From contig DASUBU010000076.1 of assembly GCA_035763125.1 (NCBI GenBank), positions 1-32,876 on the forward strand: a stretch of 32,876 nt of DNA, in the 5' to 3' direction. A program made the translations under genes and the position numbers. The DNA is from SMAG-U1939 sp035763125 (GTDB lineage Bacteria > Chloroflexota > Ktedonobacteria > Ktedonobacterales > JADMIN01). Position 1 is the stretch's first letter. The number at the start of each line of letters is the position of its first letter. Under the pieces are notes generated by a model. It saw only the letters and a list, made by a program, of their open reading frames with translations. It had not been told where the DNA came from and did no database searches. This document shows, in pieces, positions 8,824 to 17,307 of the stretch.

Positions 8824-9525
8824 TCAGCCGAAGTCCGCACGATAGCGGTGCATCTTGTCGGCATAGAGCAGGCGCTCGGGATCGAGCACGACAACGGTGC
8901 GCCCCTCGACGCTGACTGCCCGGTCAGCGTAGGGCGCCGCCCAGGCCGGCATCGGGAGGTCATAGGTCGGCGCAGCGAGATCGTCCAGCGAGCGCATCTC
9001 CGTCACCCCATCCACCAGCAGCCCCATTGCCATCTCGCGTGCCGTCACCAGCAGCAGCCGCGAGCGCGGCGTCAGCGGCGCGCTCGGCAGGCCCAGGAAA
9101 CCGCGCAGGTCAACGACCGAGAAGATCGCCCCGCGCAATTGCACGACGCCCAGCACCCAGGAGAGCGTATTGGGTACCGGCGTCACGTCGGTCAGGCGCT
9201 CGACCCCCTGCACCGCCTCTGCCGGCAGCGCGCACTCCGCGTCGTGCAGGGCGAAGACAATCTGCTGGGGCACTCCCGCGCCGTTGAGTCCCACTCCGCC
9301 TGAGCTTGCATCGAGCAGACGCGAGAGGTCGGCAAGCTGCCCCGGCTCGGTGAGCCCGGCGCTGCGGGCCAGATCGTTGAGAGCATCGGGCGAGAGTCCT
9401 CCGCCGGGCGCGGCCCCACCACCCCGCAAGGTGCGCAGCGCGCGCTGAAGCGCATCAGCCATGCTGGCGCGGCGGCCGGTTGACTGGTCATCAGGCGGAT
9501 AGGACGGCGAGCTAGGATTCGACAT
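8824..9525 (-). CDS. cheW: CheW-like scaffold protein
   Basis: A 233-residue adaptor. The C-terminal 145 residues form a CheW domain: QIVFALHDAECALPAEAVQGV, the signature SWVLGVVQLRGAIFSVVDLRGFLGL, then LLVTAREMAMGLLVDGVTEM. CheW proteins bridge receptors and CheA at the inner membrane face. The first 85 residues are an extension that CheW usually lacks, with a polar start and a helical, Leu-rich part (DALQRALRTLRGG, PDALNDLARSAGL). The ATG at 9525 is preceded by GGAG at seven bases. It sits 41 bases after the second response regulator gene and before the receptor, a PilI-like position. I am sure of the domain; the extension's role is unknown. Confidence 0.92.
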   Translation of the reverse strand: MSNPSSPSYPPDDQSTGRRASMADALQRALRTLRGGGAAPGGGLSPDALNDLARSAGLTEPGQLADLSRLLDASSGGVGLNGAGVPQQIVFALHDAECALPAEAVQGVERLTDVTPVPNTLSWVLGVVQLRGAIFSVVDLRGFLGLPSAPLTPRSRLLLVTAREMAMGLLVDGVTEMRSLDDLAAPTYDLPMPAWAAPYADRAVSVEGRTVVVLDPERLLYADKMHRYRADFG

Positions 9526-9566
9526 GCGGTCTCCGGGCGGCGAACCGGCGGGCGAGCGCGAGCGGA

Positions 9567-9932
9567 TCAGATCAGGCTGCGCACGCTAGCCAGCAGCTCG
9601 TCGCGGCTGAAAGGCTTCGTAATGTAGAGATCGGCGCCTTGCTGAAGGCCCCATCGCTTGTCGAGGTCCGTCTTCTTGGCGCTGATCAGGATGACAGGGA
9701 TGTCGCGGCTCATCTCCATCTGCTTGAGCCGGCGGCACACCTGGAATCCGTTCTGCTTGGGCAGGATGACGTCGAGCAGCACGCACTGCGGGCGCTCGCG
9801 CTCTACCTTCTCCAGCGCCTCGTCGCCGTCTACGGCGGTGATTACCTCGTAGCCGCCGTCGCGCAGTGACGTGGCGATCAGGGTCAAGTCGGACCAGCTA
9901 TCATCAACGACGAGAACCTTGGGTGCGAGCAT
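9567..9932 (-). CDS. Single-domain response regulator (PilH/CheY-like)
   Basis: A 121-residue stand-alone receiver domain. Acidic pair Asp10/Asp11 (VVDDSW), phospho-acceptor Asp54 (LLDVILPKQNG), Ser84 (ILISAKK) and Lys106 (ITKPFS) are all present, so it should be phosphorylatable. With no output domain it probably acts by binding a target such as a pilus motor or by draining phosphate from CheA, like PilH or CheY. It is in the chemosensory operon, 137 bases after the first regulator gene and 41 before cheW. The ATG is preceded by GGGAG at about nine bases. The gap 9933-10069 shows no clear site. Confidence 0.93.
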   Translation of the reverse strand: MLAPKVLVVDDSWSDLTLIATSLRDGGYEVITAVDGDEALEKVERERPQCVLLDVILPKQNGFQVCRRLKQMEMSRDIPVILISAKKTDLDKRWGLQQGADLYITKPFSRDELLASVRSLI

Positions 9933-10069
9933 CCTCGAACTCCCTCAACCTGGTAACATGCACGCGACGTGCCTCATTACACGCTTGTGGGTCGCTCAAC
10001 GGCCCGTGCCGCCGACCGCGCCATTGCGATCCGCGGGCTTGATTGACGCGCCTCGCGGCGCTGGTACGC

Positions 10070-10510
10070 CTAATAGGCGCGCCTCCAAAGGCGTTGCTGG
10101 TGGCGGGCGGCGCGCTGCGCCGCCCGCTCGCGCACCGCCGCAGTATCGAGATGGCGGCGCACCGTCTGCACCAGCTCGGCCGAATCGAACGGCTTGGTCA
10201 TGTACTCAGTGGAGCCAGCCAGCTTGCCCCGCATCTTATCGAAGAGGCCGTCCTTCCCACTGAGCATGATGATCGGCAGATCGCGGTAGGCCAGGTTCCT
10301 GCGCACGACCTGACAGATGTTGTAACCGTCCATCTTCGGCAACATGATGTCGAGCAGGATCAGATCCGGCTGCTCATCAGCCACAGCCGCCAGCGCACTT
10401 AGCCCATCACCGGCCGTGACGACGTGGATGCGCTCGCGCTGGAGGGTGAGCTGGACGATCTTGCGCACGGTCGGGCTATCATCCACGACCAGGACCACCG
10501 GCTCTTCCAC
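10070..10510 (-). CDS. Single-domain response regulator with basic tail (PilG/CheY-like)
   Basis: A 146-residue receiver with Asp10/Asp11 (VVDDSPTV), phospho-acceptor Asp54 (LLDIMLPKMDG), Ser84 (IIMLSGKD) and Lys106 (MTKPFDS). After the receiver there is a tail of about 25 residues rich in Arg and Ala (RERAAQRAARHQQRLWRRAY) that the sister regulator lacks. It starts with GTG directly after the TAG stop of the PATAN gene. Its ribosome site GGAGG lies inside the last codons of that gene, nine bases before the GTG, so the two are translationally coupled. It is likely the main phospho-output of the CheA kinase (inference from position and likeness to PilG). The basic tail could bind a partner or nucleic acid. 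Confidence 0.92.
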   Translation of the reverse strand: MEEPVVLVVDDSPTVRKIVQLTLQRERIHVVTAGDGLSALAAVADEQPDLILLDIMLPKMDGYNICQVVRRNLAYRDLPIIMLSGKDGLFDKMRGKLAGSTEYMTKPFDSAELVQTVRRHLDTAAVRERAAQRAARHQQRLWRRAY

Positions 10511-11878
10511 CTAGCTGAACCTCCTTCGCGCGTCAGGGGCGACATCATACGCAAACGCGGGATCAGGCGGTCCGCTGGCACCGGCGCGCGCCGCGGCTCG
10601 GCCGGCCGGCACCTTGGCTTGCGCTCGCAGATGCGTCAGCCGCGTGATCTCCGCCTCGACCTCGCGCGTGAAATCGTTCCACAGGTCCTCGAACTGCCGT
10701 CCGGGGCGCGAGCCGCCAATCTCGTCGGTCAGCACACGGTCGAAGACGAGCTGCATCAGATTGGAAAGCAAGCCAACCGCATCCCAATAGCATTCGCCCA
10801 GCTCGGCGCCGCGCACCACCCGATCGAGGCTGAGCACGTCGTCAAAAACGAGCTGACCGTTGAGAAAGCGAATCACTTCGTCCATGCGCGGGTAGTCGCG
10901 CTGAAGCTGGGCGAGCAGTGGGGCAAATGCGTCGTCAAGGTAGCGCAGGATCTCGGGCTGCGCAACCTCGCCGCGCCCGCGCAGGCCGCGCGCGAACTGG
11001 GCATGATGGGCGAGCAGGCCGTTGATGCAGGTGCCCATCGTGCGCACCAGCGTCAGCATCCGCTGCTCGGGATTAGCTCGGCCGTCCTGGGCGAGCTGGT
11101 GTTGGCTCCTGGTCAGCAGGTCAATCAGGCTGCGCTCGAGATCCAATTGCAGACGCTCATCCACTACCTCGATCAGGCCGAGATCGAGCAGGCGCTTCAT
11201 CTTCTCGGCGACCACCGGCTCAGGCGCCAGCAGCGCCAGCGCGACGTGGTGCAGTGGGAACTGGCCGTTGGAGAGGCACAGCACGCCGATCTCATGCTGG
11301 CTGAGGTTGAGCTGCGCGACGTCGCCGGTAAACTCGCGCATCCAGCGCGCGACGGTATTGCGCGTCAGACCGCCATGCGAGCGGTCCCACTCGTCGGCAA
11401 TACGCATCGCTTCGAGCAGCGCATGGTCCACATTGAGCGGCTGCGGCTCATTGGGGTGCGGGTTGTCTACCACTGCCTGGAACTCGAATCGGCCGCGCTC
11501 CCAGCGAATCGCCCGGCTGAGGCTCTGGATGATGTGGAACTCCAGATACTTTTGCGCCTCGCTGGGAGGCAGGAGCTGCCATTGGACCAAGATATCGAGC
11601 GCGGCGCGTGGGCTGCTGCCGGCCAGCCGTCGCAGCTCGGCGGCCTGGGGTCGCGGCACGTAGCCCAGCAGGCGGAACATCTCGGGCAGATCGGGCGGTG
11701 GAACGCCGGGCTCATCGAGGTCGAGGAGGTTGCCGCTGCGCAGGCGGATGGCGAGACGCTCACTGCCGGACGTGACGTAGAGAACGCCGGTCTTGCCCCC
11801 CAGAGCAAGCATCTTGAGCGTGGACTGTAATCCCAGGGTCTCGAGATTCCCGTCGAGCACCCGCCCCTGTGGCTCCAT
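10511..11878 (-). CDS. PATAN/DUF4388-domain protein, first gene of chemosensory operon
   Basis: A 455-residue cytoplasmic protein. Its first 125 residues match the DUF4388/PATAN domain: LDGNLETLGLQSTLKMLALG, GKTGVLYVTSG, IRLRSGNLLDLDEPG, and later LEFHIIQSLSRAIRWERGRFEFQ. The domain occurs in PatA/PixG-type regulators of cyanobacteria and in many two-component proteins. The rest is helical and unrecognised, with a segment resembling a winged helix (PEPVVAEKMKRLLDLGLIEVVDERLQL). The longer reading frame upstream is rejected because its first 58 residues look like leader sequence. The ATG at 11878 has GGGGGTG upstream and a good promoter 77 bases before it. It heads the operon and is directly coupled to the PilG-like regulator, so it may be an output or input partner of the kinase. 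Confidence 0.82.
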   Translation of the reverse strand: MEPQGRVLDGNLETLGLQSTLKMLALGGKTGVLYVTSGSERLAIRLRSGNLLDLDEPGVPPPDLPEMFRLLGYVPRPQAAELRRLAGSSPRAALDILVQWQLLPPSEAQKYLEFHIIQSLSRAIRWERGRFEFQAVVDNPHPNEPQPLNVDHALLEAMRIADEWDRSHGGLTRNTVARWMREFTGDVAQLNLSQHEIGVLCLSNGQFPLHHVALALLAPEPVVAEKMKRLLDLGLIEVVDERLQLDLERSLIDLLTRSQHQLAQDGRANPEQRMLTLVRTMGTCINGLLAHHAQFARGLRGRGEVAQPEILRYLDDAFAPLLAQLQRDYPRMDEVIRFLNGQLVFDDVLSLDRVVRGAELGECYWDAVGLLSNLMQLVFDRVLTDEIGGSRPGRQFEDLWNDFTREVEAEITRLTHLRAQAKVPAGRAAARAGASGPPDPAFAYDVAPDARRRFS

Positions 11879-11961
11879 CTTCACCCCCAGGCTCGACTCA
11901 ATATCTACCGTGCGCGGCCCACGCTGGCGTGCCGTTCGCTTCCCGCAGGCTGGCCCGCACC

Positions 11962-11989
11962 ATTGTATCATACACGCGCGGCGTTTCAA
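11962..11989 (-). promoter_or_regulatory. Sigma-70-like promoter of the chemosensory operon
   Basis: Read on the minus strand, TTGAAA (11989-11984) is followed after 16 bases by TACAAT (11967-11962), close to the -35 and -10 consensus. It points at the PATAN gene, whose ATG is at 11878, leaving a leader of about 77 bases. It is the best promoter seen on this strand in the region and probably drives all seven chemosensory genes. Confidence 0.6.
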
Positions 11990-12169
11990 CAGCGGAGACG
12001 GAACATGCGATGAATGCCGGTTGTTTGGCCGCCATCCACCCATCCGTGGCACATGGGTGCCTACTGGGCAAACGCCCTATCGCGTGGCCCACTCGCTCAG
12101 CATCCCCTGGATCCACGGCAACGCCGCGGCCTGGCTGCACGTGGTGCCGGATCAGGCTGGAGGCCAAGA

Positions 12170-12556
12170 TCACGGTTCGCGCTCGACCAATTGGGCACGC
12201 CACGCCGCAGCCTCGAACGGGTCTGGCCAGAACTCGGTCATGCGCCAGATGAGGCCATCGCGGAGGTCGAAGAACGAGATGGCGCGATCGACACGTGCCC
12301 CATCAGTCACGGTAACGTCGCTCGCTGCTCCAACCTCATCGGCGATCAGGCGGTTCACGGTGAACCGCCACGCACCCGCTGCTGGATACTGAGTATTCAT
12401 CATGCTGAAGTTTGCTCGCCCACGGATGCGCTCGCCTGACTGCGGCCAAATCAGAAGGAAGTCATCATGCAGCAGCGCGCCGACGGCGTGCCAATCGTTG
12501 GTGTTCATCGTCTGCCAGTAGCGCTCGACGAGGTGTCGCGACGTCTGATCGGTCAT
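12170..12556 (-). CDS. SnoaL/NTF2-like protein
   Basis: A 128-residue protein with the NTF2-like fold pattern: N-terminal helices HLVERYWQTMNTNDWHAVGALL, then HDDFLLIWPQSGERIRGRANF, and C-terminal strands ending RAISFFDLRDGLIWRMTEFWPDPF. This matches SnoaL-like proteins, which serve as small isomerases, hydrolases or binding proteins; the substrate cannot be predicted. The ATG at 12556 (MTDQTS) is preceded by AAGGGGG at a spacing of six and is preferred to the GTG seven codons upstream. It is separated from the PATAN gene by about 290 bases and from the lipoprotein gene by 130 bases, all on the minus strand. Confidence 0.8.
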   Translation of the reverse strand: MTDQTSRHLVERYWQTMNTNDWHAVGALLHDDFLLIWPQSGERIRGRANFSMMNTQYPAAGAWRFTVNRLIADEVGAASDVTVTDGARVDRAISFFDLRDGLIWRMTEFWPDPFEAAAWRAQLVEREP

Positions 12557-12686
12557 CTGCGCCCCCTTGATGCTCACGACGTGTTCAACAACGATGCCGC
12601 TCCGGCGCTAGGTGAAGGGGCTGGTCTTGCACAGCATAGAGCGTCAAATCCCCACCTGCCACCTTGCCGTACCGTCAGCTGTCCAC

Positions 12687-13826
12687 CTAGGGCACGTTGC
12701 CGCCCGGCGCGGCGGAGGGCATGCTGGCGTAGCCCGTCAGTTCGACGTAGCCCTCGCCCCCGATGGGCTGGCCGTCGCGCGTCCCGCTGATGGCGACCGC
12801 GCCTTCCCAGTAGGCGACGCCGGTCGAAGCCGTGGTGACGAGCTCCTGATCGCGCAGCAGCGGTGTGAGTGTGAGTGTGAGGCCCTGCGTGGGCAGCGAG
12901 ACGCTCCAGCCGGAGGGATAGACGCCACCAGTATGCGGGCTGGTCCAGGTGCCGGTCGCAGTGATGGCGATGCTGTCGGCCGGAATCACAGTCGTCGAGC
13001 CGTCATGGGCAATCGCGGTGCCGACGATATCCAGCGGGCGCTTGTCGGCGTCGCGGATGACGTAGAGCATGTACTGGGTGCCGTCGTCGAGCTGGAGGCT
13101 GAGCCAGTCCCAGCCGGAGCCAGCCAGCGAGACGAAGTTGCCCCACTGGTGGTCCATCCACGCCTGCCCCGTGATGGCGAGCGCCGTGCCGTGGTCGGTC
13201 AGCGAGCCGGAGACGCGCATCAGCGGGCGCGAGTAGTAGTACGAGAAGCCGGCCTGCCCATAGGTGATGATGCCGTTGCCGCCGTGCAGCGCAGGCGGCG
13301 TATCGCTGGTGAGGTCGAGCGCGATCTGGTAGCCATCCATTGCGGCCGCCAGGTGATCGCGACCGCCCAGCCCGCGCGCGCTCCAGCCGCCCAACGCCAC
13401 GTTGAACCCACTCATCGAGCCAGCCGGCGGGATGGCGGAGAGCGGCTCGAAGCCGGCGCGCTGGTCATAGTGGAACTGGCCGGCCGTGATGTCGCTGATG
13501 GCGAAGTGGGCGGCGTAGAATGGCGAGAAAGGACCGCGCAGCGTCTGGAAGAACGTCAGCTCGAAGCCATAGACGTGCTCCCGGCCGGAGGCGTCGCGCC
13601 CGCGCAGATGTCCGGTATAGTACCACCACTCCGTCAGGTTGTGATGCTGGGCTTCATCCTGGGGGAACTGGATCGGCGGAAGCGGCGTCGCGGTCGGCGC
13701 CGCAGCCCGGCGGGGCGGCAGGCTGCCGCCGGAGGGAATGGTCCCCGGCACGCCGCAGCCCGCCAGCAGCAGCACGAGACCAACCAGCAGCGAGAGCAGG
13801 GTGCGCCTGCGATCAAGTCTGGGCAT
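12687..13826 (-). CDS. AttH/CrtC-like secreted lipoprotein (lipocalin-like)
   Basis: A 379-residue exported protein. It starts with MPRLDRRRTLLSLLVGLVLL and a lipobox LAGC, so it should be lipid-anchored outside the membrane. After a Pro-rich spacer comes the AttH/hydroxyneurosporene-synthase-like fold: HHNLTEWWYYTGHL, YGFELTFFQT, FSPFYAAHFAISDI, and later MDHQWGNFVSLAGSGWDWLSLQLDDGTQ. Such proteins are annotated as predicted secreted hydrolases or CrtC-like hydratases, usually next to an ABC permease. Here the partner is an MMPL transporter: the ATG lies two bases after its stop codon, with GGGAGG just before, so translation is coupled. The longer upstream frame, which would overlap the transporter gene, is rejected. 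The enzymatic role is unproven. Confidence 0.88.
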   Translation of the reverse strand: MPRLDRRRTLLSLLVGLVLLLAGCGVPGTIPSGGSLPPRRAAAPTATPLPPIQFPQDEAQHHNLTEWWYYTGHLRGRDASGREHVYGFELTFFQTLRGPFSPFYAAHFAISDITAGQFHYDQRAGFEPLSAIPPAGSMSGFNVALGGWSARGLGGRDHLAAAMDGYQIALDLTSDTPPALHGGNGIITYGQAGFSYYYSRPLMRVSGSLTDHGTALAITGQAWMDHQWGNFVSLAGSGWDWLSLQLDDGTQYMLYVIRDADKRPLDIVGTAIAHDGSTTVIPADSIAITATGTWTSPHTGGVYPSGWSVSLPTQGLTLTLTPLLRDQELVTTASTGVAYWEGAVAISGTRDGQPIGGEGYVELTGYASMPSAAPGGNVP

Positions 13827-13828
13827 GT

Positions 13829-16147
13829 TCAGTCGCCTCCCACCGCCAGCGGCTCGTCGCGCCGCTCGGCCCCTGCTGGCATTTCCCCTGGCACCTTCGC
13901 TCCAGCGTGAAAGACGACGCCCGGCAGCAGCCGGTTGAGCGGCCAGGGCCACCACCAGTTGAGGTTGCCCAGTAGGCGCATCGTCGCCGGAACGAGCAGG
14001 CCGCGCACGAGCGTCGCGTCGAGCAGGACGGCCAGCGCCATTCCCACGCCGAGCGCCTTCACGATCACCAGATCGGCAGCGGCGAAGGCCAGGCTGACCA
14101 GGATTACGATAGCGGCGGCGCTGGTGATGATGCGGCCGCTGCGCTCCAGCCCGGTAGCGACGGCCAGCGTGTTGTCGCCGGTCTGCTCGTAGGCTTCGCG
14201 GACACGCGAGAGCAAGAACACCTCGTAGTCCATCGAGAGGCCGAAGAGCGCGCAGAACATCAGGATTGGCGCGGAGGCCTCGACGTAGCCCAGCGGCGTG
14301 AAGTGCAGCAGGCCGCTCAGGTGCCCCTCCTGAAAGATGAAGACCAGCGCACCGTAGCTGGCGGCAATCGAGAGCGCGTTCATGGCGATGGCCTTGAGCG
14401 GCAGCACCACCGAGCGGAAGAGCAGCATCAGCACGAGGTAGGTGACCAGCGCGACCACCAGCAGCGCGATGGGGAAGGCGCCATAGAGCGTGTTGACGTA
14501 GTCAATCACGCCGGCTGTGCCGCCATCTGCCAGCACGTGCAGCCCGGCGGGCGGCGCGGTCGCGCGGATTGCCTGCACCAGCGCCTCGGAGCGCGGATCG
14601 AGCATGCTGTACCTGCTGATCACCTGCACCATCGTGATGTGGTCACCGGCGAAGGCGTTGAGTGACTGCGCGATATACGGGTCGCCGATCGCCGCGGGAT
14701 GGTCGTACATCAGCTCGTACTGGTCCAGCGAGAGCCGGGGGTCGAGCGAGACGATGCTGACGACGTGATCCACGCGCGGGTCACTGGCGAGCTGGCGCAC
14801 ATAGGAGTCGAGCGCGACGAGCGTGTCGGGTTCCAGCGGGCTGCCGGGCGTCTGGACGGCGAGCACAATGGGCGAGAGGGCGCTCTGGTCGAAGCGCTGC
14901 GCCAGCAGATCGTACGCCGCGCGCGACTTCACGCTCGGCGGCAGAATCGAGGCGTCAGGCGCGGCCAGCCGCACGCTGAGGAACGGCACCCCCAGCAATA
15001 GCAGGAATGCCAGCACCGGCACCAGCACCCGCACGGGATAGCGCATCACGCCGAGTGCGAGGCGGTGCCAGAAACCGGATTCCACCCCCGCCTGTTGCTG
15101 GCCCTCCGCTCGCGCTGGCGCCAGGCGCGGCAGGCGCACCGGCAGCGCGTTGACGCGCGGGCCGAGGATGCCCAGCAGCGCCGGCAGCAGTGTGACGGCC
15201 GCCAGGATGCACAGCGCGACGGTGAAGATGCCGCCCATGCCGACCGAGCGCAGCATGTTGAGCGGGACGAACAGCAGGCCCATCAGCCCAATCGAGACGG
15301 CCAGACCGGAGAAGAAGACCGCCCGCCCGGCGGTGGCCATCGTCGCGCCCACCGCGTCCTCGACAGCGCGCCCGCGCGCCAACTCCTCGCGGAAGCGGCT
15401 GACCATGAAGAGCGAATAGTCTACGCCCAGGCCCAGGCCAAAGAGCGTGGTGATGTTGAGGGCGAAGATCGAGACCGGCGTAGCGCTGGCGAGGAAGAAG
15501 AGCAGCGCCAGCGAGACGATCACGCTGCAGCCGCCGACCGCCGCCGGCAGGCCGGCCGCCACCACCGAGCGAAAGACCAGCAGCAGGGCGATGAGCGCGA
15601 AGGGGAAGGCAATCAGCTCGGCGCGGCGCAGGTCGGCCTCGCTGACGGTCTGGATGTCGTCGTAGAAGACCGGGGGGCCGCCGACGGTCATCTGCAGATC
15701 GGGCGGCTGGCGCAGGCGCGCGCGCAGCTCTGGCAGCGCCTTAGGAGCGGCGGTAGGATCGTCTTTGAGCAGCACGACGGTGTAGGCGGCGTGGCCGTCG
15801 CGCGCGATCTGGGCCGGATTGGCCGAGAATGTGAGGATACTCGTCACCTGCGGCCACTTGGCAAGTCCGGCGACGGCGGCATTCGCTTCGGCCACGAAGC
15901 GCGGATCGGTGGCGGGCAGCGTGGGGCTGGTGAAGATGACCTGGACGGCGGTGAAGTTGATATGCAGGCCGCGCTGCAGCGCATTGATCGCCTGCTGCGA
16001 CTCCATCGCGTCGCTGGAGAAGCCGCCCGGAGCGAGCGCCTGGGGAGCGCGAGGGGCAAAAGGCAAGCCGGCCAGCACGAGCAGCAGCCAGGCGCCGACA
16101 ATCCAGAAGCGCAGGCGCACCATCGTGGCGCCGAGGCGGTAGAACAT
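13829..16147 (-). CDS. MMPL-family RND transporter
   Basis: A 772-residue inner-membrane exporter of the MmpL/RND superfamily, which moves lipids or hydrophobic compounds using the proton gradient. Two repeats are visible. The first has a membrane helix near residue 15, an extracytoplasmic domain to about 170, then a helix bundle with LGLGVDYSLFMVSRFREEL. The second has another soluble loop, then LFGLSMDYEVFLLSRVREAYE. The aspartate in each GxDY/MDY motif is typical of MmpL proton relay regions. I chose the ATG at 16147 (MFYRLGATMVRLRFW), with AGGA eight bases upstream; an ATG 20 codons earlier is possible. It is coupled to the following lipoprotein gene and diverges from smpB, suggesting an export unit for a lipid-like substrate (inference). 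Confidence 0.93.
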   Translation of the reverse strand: MFYRLGATMVRLRFWIVGAWLLLVLAGLPFAPRAPQALAPGGFSSDAMESQQAINALQRGLHINFTAVQVIFTSPTLPATDPRFVAEANAAVAGLAKWPQVTSILTFSANPAQIARDGHAAYTVVLLKDDPTAAPKALPELRARLRQPPDLQMTVGGPPVFYDDIQTVSEADLRRAELIAFPFALIALLLVFRSVVAAGLPAAVGGCSVIVSLALLFFLASATPVSIFALNITTLFGLGLGVDYSLFMVSRFREELARGRAVEDAVGATMATAGRAVFFSGLAVSIGLMGLLFVPLNMLRSVGMGGIFTVALCILAAVTLLPALLGILGPRVNALPVRLPRLAPARAEGQQQAGVESGFWHRLALGVMRYPVRVLVPVLAFLLLLGVPFLSVRLAAPDASILPPSVKSRAAYDLLAQRFDQSALSPIVLAVQTPGSPLEPDTLVALDSYVRQLASDPRVDHVVSIVSLDPRLSLDQYELMYDHPAAIGDPYIAQSLNAFAGDHITMVQVISRYSMLDPRSEALVQAIRATAPPAGLHVLADGGTAGVIDYVNTLYGAFPIALLVVALVTYLVLMLLFRSVVLPLKAIAMNALSIAASYGALVFIFQEGHLSGLLHFTPLGYVEASAPILMFCALFGLSMDYEVFLLSRVREAYEQTGDNTLAVATGLERSGRIITSAAAIVILVSLAFAAADLVIVKALGVGMALAVLLDATLVRGLLVPATMRLLGNLNWWWPWPLNRLLPGVVFHAGAKVPGEMPAGAERRDEPLAVGGD

Positions 16148-16393
16148 GACCGGTATCCTGAGGTAGAATGAGCGGGTGCCCGCCACATTGAGTCGCGCGG
16201 CAGCCATGTGCGGCGAGTGCCGCGCACTACTGCATGCAGGGCAGTTGTTCCTGGCGGCGGGGCTGCGTGGGAGTCAGCCCTCTGCTCAGGTTATAGCGCG
16301 CGGGGGCAAAGCTGGCCGGGGACACTGCGAGATGGCAGGCGCCACACGGGAGCGCGACAGGCAGGCGGCGGGAGCCAGGGGGAGTCGGCGACA

Positions 16394-16861
16394 ATGGCCC
16401 AGCAGGACGTACACGTCATTACGGCCAACCGGCAGGCCTACCACGACTACTTCGTGGACGAAACGATCGAAGCCGGCATCGCGCTGACCGGGACGGAGGT
16501 CAAGTCCATCCGCGCGGGGCATGCCAACCTGCGCGGCGCCTATGCGCGGATGGTGGACGGCGAAGTGTGGCTGGAAGGCGCGCACGTGGCGGAGTACGAG
16601 CAGGGCACGTACATGAACCACGAGCCGACCCGCCGCCGCAAGCTGCTGCTACACCGCCGTGAGATCAACCGCCTGGTGGGCAGGGTGCAGGCCAAAGGGC
16701 TAACGCTGGTGCCGCTGAAGCTGTACTTTTCGGGCAACCGCGTGAAGGTGGAGCTAGGGCTGGCGCGCGGCAAGAAGCTCTACGACAAGCGCGAGGCGAT
16801 CAAGGAGCGCGAGACCGCGCGCGAGCTGGCGCGCGTGACCAAGCAGCGCCAGCGTGGGTAG
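16394..16861 (+). CDS. smpB: SmpB, tmRNA-binding protein
   Basis: A 155-residue SmpB, the partner that carries tmRNA into stalled ribosomes. Family hallmarks run in order: ANRQAYHDYFVDETIEAGI, LTGTEVKSIRAGHANLRGAYA, GEVWLEGAHVAEYEQGTYMNHEP, RRKLLLHRREINRLVG, LTLVPLKLYFSGNRVKVELGLARGKK, and the basic C-terminal tail YDKREAIKERE. The length is normal. The ATG at 16394 follows GGGGAG and begins the conserved region; the longer frame from 16208 has no family match upstream. Its RNA partner ssrA starts 79 bases after the stop, so both arms of trans-translation are together. Confidence 0.98.
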   Translation: MAQQDVHVITANRQAYHDYFVDETIEAGIALTGTEVKSIRAGHANLRGAYARMVDGEVWLEGAHVAEYEQGTYMNHEPTRRRKLLLHRREINRLVGRVQAKGLTLVPLKLYFSGNRVKVELGLARGKKLYDKREAIKERETARELARVTKQRQRG

Positions 16862-16882
16862 CGAGCCAGCGCGTGAATGTGG

Positions 16883-16888
16883 TATGAT
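16883..16888 (+). promoter_or_regulatory. Possible -10 box for ssrA
   Basis: TATGAT lies 52 bases before the mature 5' end of the tmRNA, in the gap after smpB. No good -35 box stands 16-18 bases upstream, so ssrA may also be read from the smpB promoter. A 5' leader would be removed by RNase P. Confidence 0.35.
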
Positions 16889-16940
16889 GGTGCTACCGCC
16901 GCAGGCGAGGTCTACCTGACCCCGCGATGTGGCGTGGCAC

Positions 16941-17307
16941 GGGGATGTTGGGTTTCGACAGGCAAGAGAAGGGGACGATTGCAGGCCGAGGTGCCGGTAT
17001 GCACCCTCGTTAAACCGCCGGCAAAACTATAGCTGCCAACGAACGGCCAGCTCTCGCTCTCGCTGCTTAAACACCAGTGAAGCGCGTCCGTCCAGCTTCC
17101 GCCTGATGGGCTGGGTACGGGCGTCACCAAGTCGGGCTGTGACCGCCGCGAGCGCCCAGTAGCGGCTGTCGAGATCCACCGGGCAGGCGTGATGGAACCT
17201 CGCCGGTGAGGGTCTGCCACGTGTAATTAAACCGCCGGATATGCCTGTAGTACATCGGCTCAATCGCTTGTTTGGACGGGGAGTTCGACTCTCCCCCATC
17301 TCCACCA
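16941..17307 (+). ncRNA. ssrA: tmRNA (transfer-messenger RNA)
   Basis: Both ends of a one-piece tmRNA are present. The 5' end GGGGATGTTGGGTTTCGACA pairs with the 3' end CATCTCC ahead of ACCA to form the seven-pair acceptor stem, with one G-U pair. The T-arm is GGGGAGTTCGACTCTCCCC. The tag frame starts at 17035 and reads ANERPALALAA, with a TAA at 17068-17070; it ends in the LAA degron recognised by tail-specific proteases. The total length of 367 nt is usual. It follows smpB. The last 24 bases plus three flanking bases are the left attachment repeat of a genomic island, so the present 3' end was probably supplied by the element on integration (inference). The RNA appears fully functional. Confidence 0.97.

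Noticed and set aside
7632..8915. Plus-strand frame of 427 codons opposite the receptor gene
   Set aside because: Antisense shadow; the receptor signature on the minus strand is unmistakable.
10424..11830. Long plus-strand open frame (468 codons) opposite the PATAN gene
   Set aside because: It is the mirror of a clear minus-strand gene in GC-rich DNA, has His/Gln/Leu-rich composition and no domain likeness.
12612..13910. Plus-strand frame of 432 codons opposite the lipoprotein gene
   Set aside because: Arg/Ala/Val-rich antisense translation; the minus strand has a lipobox, family motifs and a coupled ribosome site.
15065..16171. Plus-strand frame of 368 codons opposite the MMPL gene
   Set aside because: Extremely Arg/Gln/Glu/Asp-rich shadow of membrane-helix codons.
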